In this document: positions 60,814-64,000 of the stretch, in pieces | How the letters are laid out: every line of letters begins with the position of its first letter | Numbering within the stretch: the first letter of the stretch is position 1 | Origin: an uncultured Lachnospiraceae bacterium | GTDB lineage: Bacteria > Bacillota > Clostridia > Lachnospirales > Lachnospiraceae | Length of the DNA stretch: 64,000 nt | Reading direction: 5' to 3' | Assembly: GCA_947626795.1 (NCBI GenBank) | Contig: CANQTH010000005.1 | Span: 1 to 64,000 of the forward strand | Notes under the pieces: generated by a model | Seen by the model: only the letters and a program-made list of their open reading frames with translations | What the model was told of the DNA's origin: nothing | Databases searched by the model: none | Position numbers and translations under genes: made by a program

Positions 60814-61899
60814 TTATTTCTTTTCGATGTATCCCTGCGCCTTTAACAGCTCCGCGCACAGGATCGCGCCGCCCGCCGCGCCGCGCACCGTATTGTGGGA
60901 CAGACCCACGAATTTCCAGTCATAGATCGTATCTTCCCGCAGACGCCCGACGCTGATCCCCATTCCGTTCTCAAAATCCACGTCCTGCGCCACCTGCGGG
61001 CGGTCGTCTTCTTCCAGGTACTGGATGAACTGCTTCGGCGCGCTCGGAAGCCCCAGTTTTTGCGGAACGCCGCAAAAGCCCCGCAGCTTCTCGACTAACT
61101 GCTCCTTCGTCGGATCCTTCCGGAACTTCACGAAGACTGCCGCCGTATGCCCGTTCAGCACCGGAACGCGGATGCACTGGCAGGTGATGGCCGGGCTTTG
61201 CGCCGGGACGATCACGCCGTCCTTGATCTCGCCCCAGATGCGGAGCGGCTCTTTTTCCGACTTCTCTTCCTCGCCGCCGATATACGGGATGATGTTCCCC
61301 ACCATTTCCGGCCAATCCTGGAATGTCTTGCCCGCGCCCGAGATTGCCTGGTACGTCGTCGCCACGACCTCGTACGGCTCAAACTCTTTCCACGCCGTCA
61401 AGACCGGGGCGTAGGACTGAATGGAGCAATTCGGCTTCACCGCCACAAATCCCCGTTTCGTCCCGAGCCTCTTTTTCTGGAACTCGATCACTTCCATATG
61501 CTCCGGGTTGATCTCCGGCACGACCATCGGCACGTCCGGCGTCCACCTGTGGGCGCTGTTATTGGAAACGACGGGCGTCTCCGTCTTCGCATATTCCTCT
61601 TCGATCGCCTTGATCTCCTCTTTCGACATATCGACCGCACTGAACACAAAATCCACCTGGGACGCCACTTTCTCTACCTCGTTGACGTTCATCACGGTCA
61701 TGTCCTTGACCGCCTCCGGCATCGGCGTGTCCATCTTCCAGCGGCCGCCCACGGCGTCCTCATACCGCTTTCCCGCAGAGCGCGGGCTTGCCGCAACCGT
61801 CGTCACCTCAAACCACGGATGGCCTTCCAACAGCGCGATGAACCGCTGCCCAACCATGCCTGTCCCGCCGAGTATGCCTACTTTTAACTTTTGCTCCAT
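60814..61899 (-). CDS. asd: aspartate-semialdehyde dehydrogenase
   Basis: Asd reduces aspartyl phosphate to the semialdehyde for lysine, threonine, methionine and diaminopimelate synthesis. The 361-residue protein has an NADP site (GILGGTGMVGQR, 9-20), catalytic C158 in KPNCSIQ and H251 in VLNGHTAA. It belongs to the archaeal/fungal-like type. The gene is followed by the DUF234 ATPase gene (33-base gap). Confidence 0.95.
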   Translation of the reverse strand: MEQKLKVGILGGTGMVGQRFIALLEGHPWFEVTTVAASPRSAGKRYEDAVGGRWKMDTPMPEAVKDMTVMNVNEVEKVASQVDFVFSAVDMSKEEIKAIEEEYAKTETPVVSNNSAHRWTPDVPMVVPEINPEHMEVIEFQKKRLGTKRGFVAVKPNCSIQSYAPVLTAWKEFEPYEVVATTYQAISGAGKTFQDWPEMVGNIIPYIGGEEEKSEKEPLRIWGEIKDGVIVPAQSPAITCQCIRVPVLNGHTAAVFVKFRKDPTKEQLVEKLRGFCGVPQKLGLPSAPKQFIQYLEEDDRPQVAQDVDFENGMGISVGRLREDTIYDWKFVGLSHNTVRGAAGGAILCAELLKAQGYIEKK

Positions 61900-62015
61900 G
61901 TCCTTATCTCCTCACTTTTCCCCGCCTTCATCCTTCCGGCGGCTTTTCTTTAGCCCAGTGTCCAGGCCCAAAACATCCCGTCCGTCATGCGCGGACAAGT
62001 GTCTTTCCTTTGAAT

Positions 62016-62044
62016 ATACTAATATATTTTAAATCAAAATTCAA
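62016..62044 (-). promoter_or_regulatory. probable promoter of asd
   Basis: TTGAAT (62039-62044), 17 bases, TAGTAT (62016-62021), in an AT-rich stretch about 115 bases before ATG 61899. The -10 is weak. Confidence 0.4.
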
Positions 62045-62177
62045 TCTCTAAATGGCAGAAATTTGACAAGGCCGCGCCGGGATTTCTGTAAAATGTGTAT
62101 AAAATAAGCCTGCGCGGATGCGAAGCGACGCGTCCCCTTTGACGGTCCCATAGGAGCGGAGGCCGCCGCCCATCAGA

Positions 62178-63593
62178 TCAAAGCCTGCTCTCCCAGTCCG
62201 GGAGGCTCTCCTTCCAATCCCGGCCCAAATACTCTTTCTCCAACGCGATCACGCGCCGCATCGCCTCCGGCCCCGGCGCGCCGAGCGTCAGCCGCTTGTT
62301 CACGCAGGTCTCCATGGAGATCGCCTCAAAAAAGTCCTCCTCGAACACCGGGCAGATCTCCTTTAGCTCCTCCAGCGTCATGTCGTCGATCGCGATATTC
62401 CGCTCAATGCAGGATAAGACGATACGCCCCACGATCCCATGCGCGTCCCGGAACGGCACCCCATGGTTCACCAGGTAGTCCGCCGCGTCCGTGGCGTTCG
62501 TAAAGCCGTTCTTCGCGCTTTCCTCCATCCTGTCCCTGCAAAACCGCATCGTGGAGAGCATCCCGGCCGTCAGCGCCAGGCAGCCCTTCACCGTGTCGAT
62601 CGCGTCAAAGGTCAGCTCCTTGTCCTCCTGCATATCTTTGTTGTAAGCGAGCGGAAGCCCCTTCATCGTCGTAAGAAGCGAAACCAGCGCCCCATAGACG
62701 CGCCCCGTCTTCCCCCGCACAAGCTCCGCGATGTCCGGGTTCTTCTTCTGCGGCATGATGCTGCTCCCCGTGCTGTACGCGTCGTCGATCTCCACGAACT
62801 GGTACTCGTTGCTGTTCCAGATGGCCACTTCCTCGGAAATGCGGCTCAAATGCATCATGACGGTAGAAAGCGCGGACAAAAACTCGATCAGGTAATCCCG
62901 GTCGGAAACGCCGTCCATGCTGTTTAACGTAGGGCCGTCAAACCCCAGCCGCTCCGCCGTCCCCTGACGGTCCAGGTCATACGTCGTCCCCGCCAGCGCG
63001 CCCGAGCCAAGCGGACAGAAATTCATCCTGCGGTAAATATCCTCCATGCGCTGGCGGTCGCGCTTGAACATCTCAAAGTACGCCCCCATGTGGTGCGCCA
63101 GCGTCACGGGCTGCGCCTTCTGCAAATGCGTGAAGCCAGGCATATACGTATTTACGTTCTCTTCCATGATAGTTAAAATGACATTTAACAATTTTTCGAG
63201 CAGCCCGTCCACTTCCAGGACTTCCTGCCTCGTATAAAGGCGCATATCGAGCGCCACCTGGTCGTTCCTGCTCCGCCCGGTGTGCAGCTTCTTGCCGACG
63301 TCCCCCAACCGATCGATCAGGGTCGCCTCCACAAAGCTGTGGATATCCTCGTACTCATCGGAGATCTCCAACTCCCCGGCTTCCACTTCCCGCAGGATCT
63401 CCCGGATCGCCCCTGTGATCCGCTCCGCTTCCTGCTCCGTCAGGATGCCCCGCTCCCCCAACATTTTCGCATGGGCGATGCTGCCTTCCATGTCCTGCTT
63501 GTAAAATCTTTTGTCAAACGATATGGACGCGTTAAAACGATACGCAAGCTCGTCTGTCTCCTTCGTAAAACGCCCGCCCCATAATTGTGCCAT
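62178..63593 (-). CDS. argH: argininosuccinate lyase
   Basis: ArgH splits argininosuccinate into arginine and fumarate. The 471-residue protein has the fumarase-superfamily signature GSSIMPQKKNPD, HTGRSRNDQ and TAEERLGFDGPT-like catalytic regions. ATG 63593 follows GAGGAAG by about eight bases; a longer in-frame reading to 63680 runs into the queH tail repeat. No other arginine gene is seen nearby. Confidence 0.97.
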   Translation of the reverse strand: MAQLWGGRFTKETDELAYRFNASISFDKRFYKQDMEGSIAHAKMLGERGILTEQEAERITGAIREILREVEAGELEISDEYEDIHSFVEATLIDRLGDVGKKLHTGRSRNDQVALDMRLYTRQEVLEVDGLLEKLLNVILTIMEENVNTYMPGFTHLQKAQPVTLAHHMGAYFEMFKRDRQRMEDIYRRMNFCPLGSGALAGTTYDLDRQGTAERLGFDGPTLNSMDGVSDRDYLIEFLSALSTVMMHLSRISEEVAIWNSNEYQFVEIDDAYSTGSSIMPQKKNPDIAELVRGKTGRVYGALVSLLTTMKGLPLAYNKDMQEDKELTFDAIDTVKGCLALTAGMLSTMRFCRDRMEESAKNGFTNATDAADYLVNHGVPFRDAHGIVGRIVLSCIERNIAIDDMTLEELKEICPVFEEDFFEAISMETCVNKRLTLGAPGPEAMRRVIALEKEYLGRDWKESLPDWESRL

Positions 63594-63625
63594 ACAGTTC
63601 TTCCTCTCTTCCTTTTTCTTTTCCT

Positions 63626-63819
63626 GCGCCCTATCCCTGCGCCAGTCCCGCCTGCCTCTGCTTTTGGCGTTCCCTCTCACGCAGGGAGAACACGCACCCG
63701 CAATGATCCTGGCGGCATATCTTCTTCCCGCGCCCTATTCCTGCGCCAGTCCCGCCTGCCTCTGCTTTTGGCGTTCCCTCTCACGCAGGGAGAACACGCA
63801 CCCGCAATAATCCTGGCGG
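63626..63819 (-). repeat. 104-bp-period duplication of the queH 3' end
   Basis: 63626-63715 and 63730-63819 match over 90 bases with two differences. The second copy is the real queH end with DYCGCV; the first copy, after the stop, reads DHCGCV and is not translated as part of queH. It lies between queH and argH. Confidence 0.9.
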
Positions 63820-64000
63820 TACATCCCATATTCCCGGGAAAGCTCCACCGACCGCTTATAGCCGTCTTTCTTCTTGAAATCAGACGTCAGGTACGCCACG
63901 CCGTATTCTTTCGCCAGTTCTTCCCCGATCTCGTTCAGCTTCTGCGCGTTTTTCAAAGGGCTGATGGACAGCGTCGTCGTGAAATAATCCATCCCCAGCT
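63735..64000 (-). CDS. queH: epoxyqueuosine reductase QueH, 5' end beyond window
   Basis: The visible 88 residues are the C-terminal part of QueH (DUF208): FTTTLSISPLKNAQKLNEIG, SDFKKKDGYKRS and YRQDYCGC with the conserved C-G-C. QueH reduces epoxyqueuosine in tRNA, replacing QueG. The gene enters from the right edge. Its last 30 codons are duplicated downstream. Confidence 0.9.
   Translation of the reverse strand, partial: LGMDYFTTTLSISPLKNAQKLNEIGEELAKEYGVAYLTSDFKKKDGYKRSVELSREYGMYRQDYCGCVFSLRERERQKQRQAGLAQE

Noticed and set aside
62055..62105. Plus-strand TTGACA with TAAAAT near 62065-62092
   Set aside because: The spacing of 20 bases is too long and no plus-strand gene follows; only the convergent argH end lies ahead.
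1..64000. CRISPR array
   Set aside because: The tandem repeats found are coding or gene-edge repeats without unique spacers, and no cas gene is present.

Overview
This window looks like a chromosomal segment of a monoderm Clostridia member, most likely Lachnospiraceae. The evidence is consistent: a Tad-type pilus locus without any outer-membrane secretin and with a DUF5702 subunit, a DUF6382-FHA protein, sigma-A promoters of Firmicutes type, strong GGAGG ribosome sites, TTG/GTG starts, and SbcCD, RF3, Asd, ArgH and QueH of clostridial type. Almost every gene is on the minus strand; only the Ig-like gene at 1256 and the XRE gene at 46933 are on the plus strand. No tRNA, rRNA, CRISPR array or insertion sequence was seen. 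No gene-free stretch exceeds 300 bases.

Layout, left to right. 1-2275: an ECF sigma/anti-sigma pair and a secreted four-repeat Ig-like protein. 2509-9466: prfC, a three-gene cassette with a DUF3990 (ADP-ribosyltransferase-fold) protein, then sbcD and sbcC. 9672-11191: two tiny genes and an Rpn-family nuclease gene with a remnant of a second copy. 11294-45330: about 34 kb of closely packed genes, all minus strand, from a strong promoter at 45300-45329 to a strong terminator at 11294-11330. In transcription order these are an FHA membrane protein, a GLUG-like lipoprotein, a PP2C phosphatase, a Ser/Thr kinase, a small membrane protein, a 2571-residue surface protein, the Tad pilus genes (CpaE, TadA, TadB, TadC, Flp1, TadE, DUF5702, TadE, prepilin peptidase), a WG-repeat protein, a DUF6382-FHA protein, a PPC/Fn3-like secreted protein, a YARHG protein, two zinc-ribbon membrane proteins and a MuiA-like protein.

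45360-47316 holds two divergent helix-turn-helix regulators. 47335-50305 is an AT-richer operon of three unrecognised proteins and a metallo-beta-lactamase-fold protein. 50344-53824 is a phospholipid operon (psd, pssA, flippase-like, PAP2). 53981-56038 encodes a PTS EIIC membrane domain fused to an EAL c-di-GMP phosphodiesterase. The right end carries a left-handed beta-helix protein, topB, a DUF234-type ATPase, asd, argH and the 3' end of queH.

The strongest candidate for a new system is the 34-kb array: kinase, phosphatase, two FHA readers and repeated Thr-x-Leu motifs sit beside a pilus machine and a giant surface protein, suggesting a phosphorylation-controlled surface apparatus. A second theme is repeat activity at gene edges: tandem copies at the 3' ends of topB and queH, a 42-bp array in front of topB, a duplicated fragment of the Rpn gene, and a three-copy dispersed hairpin family with a compensatory base change.
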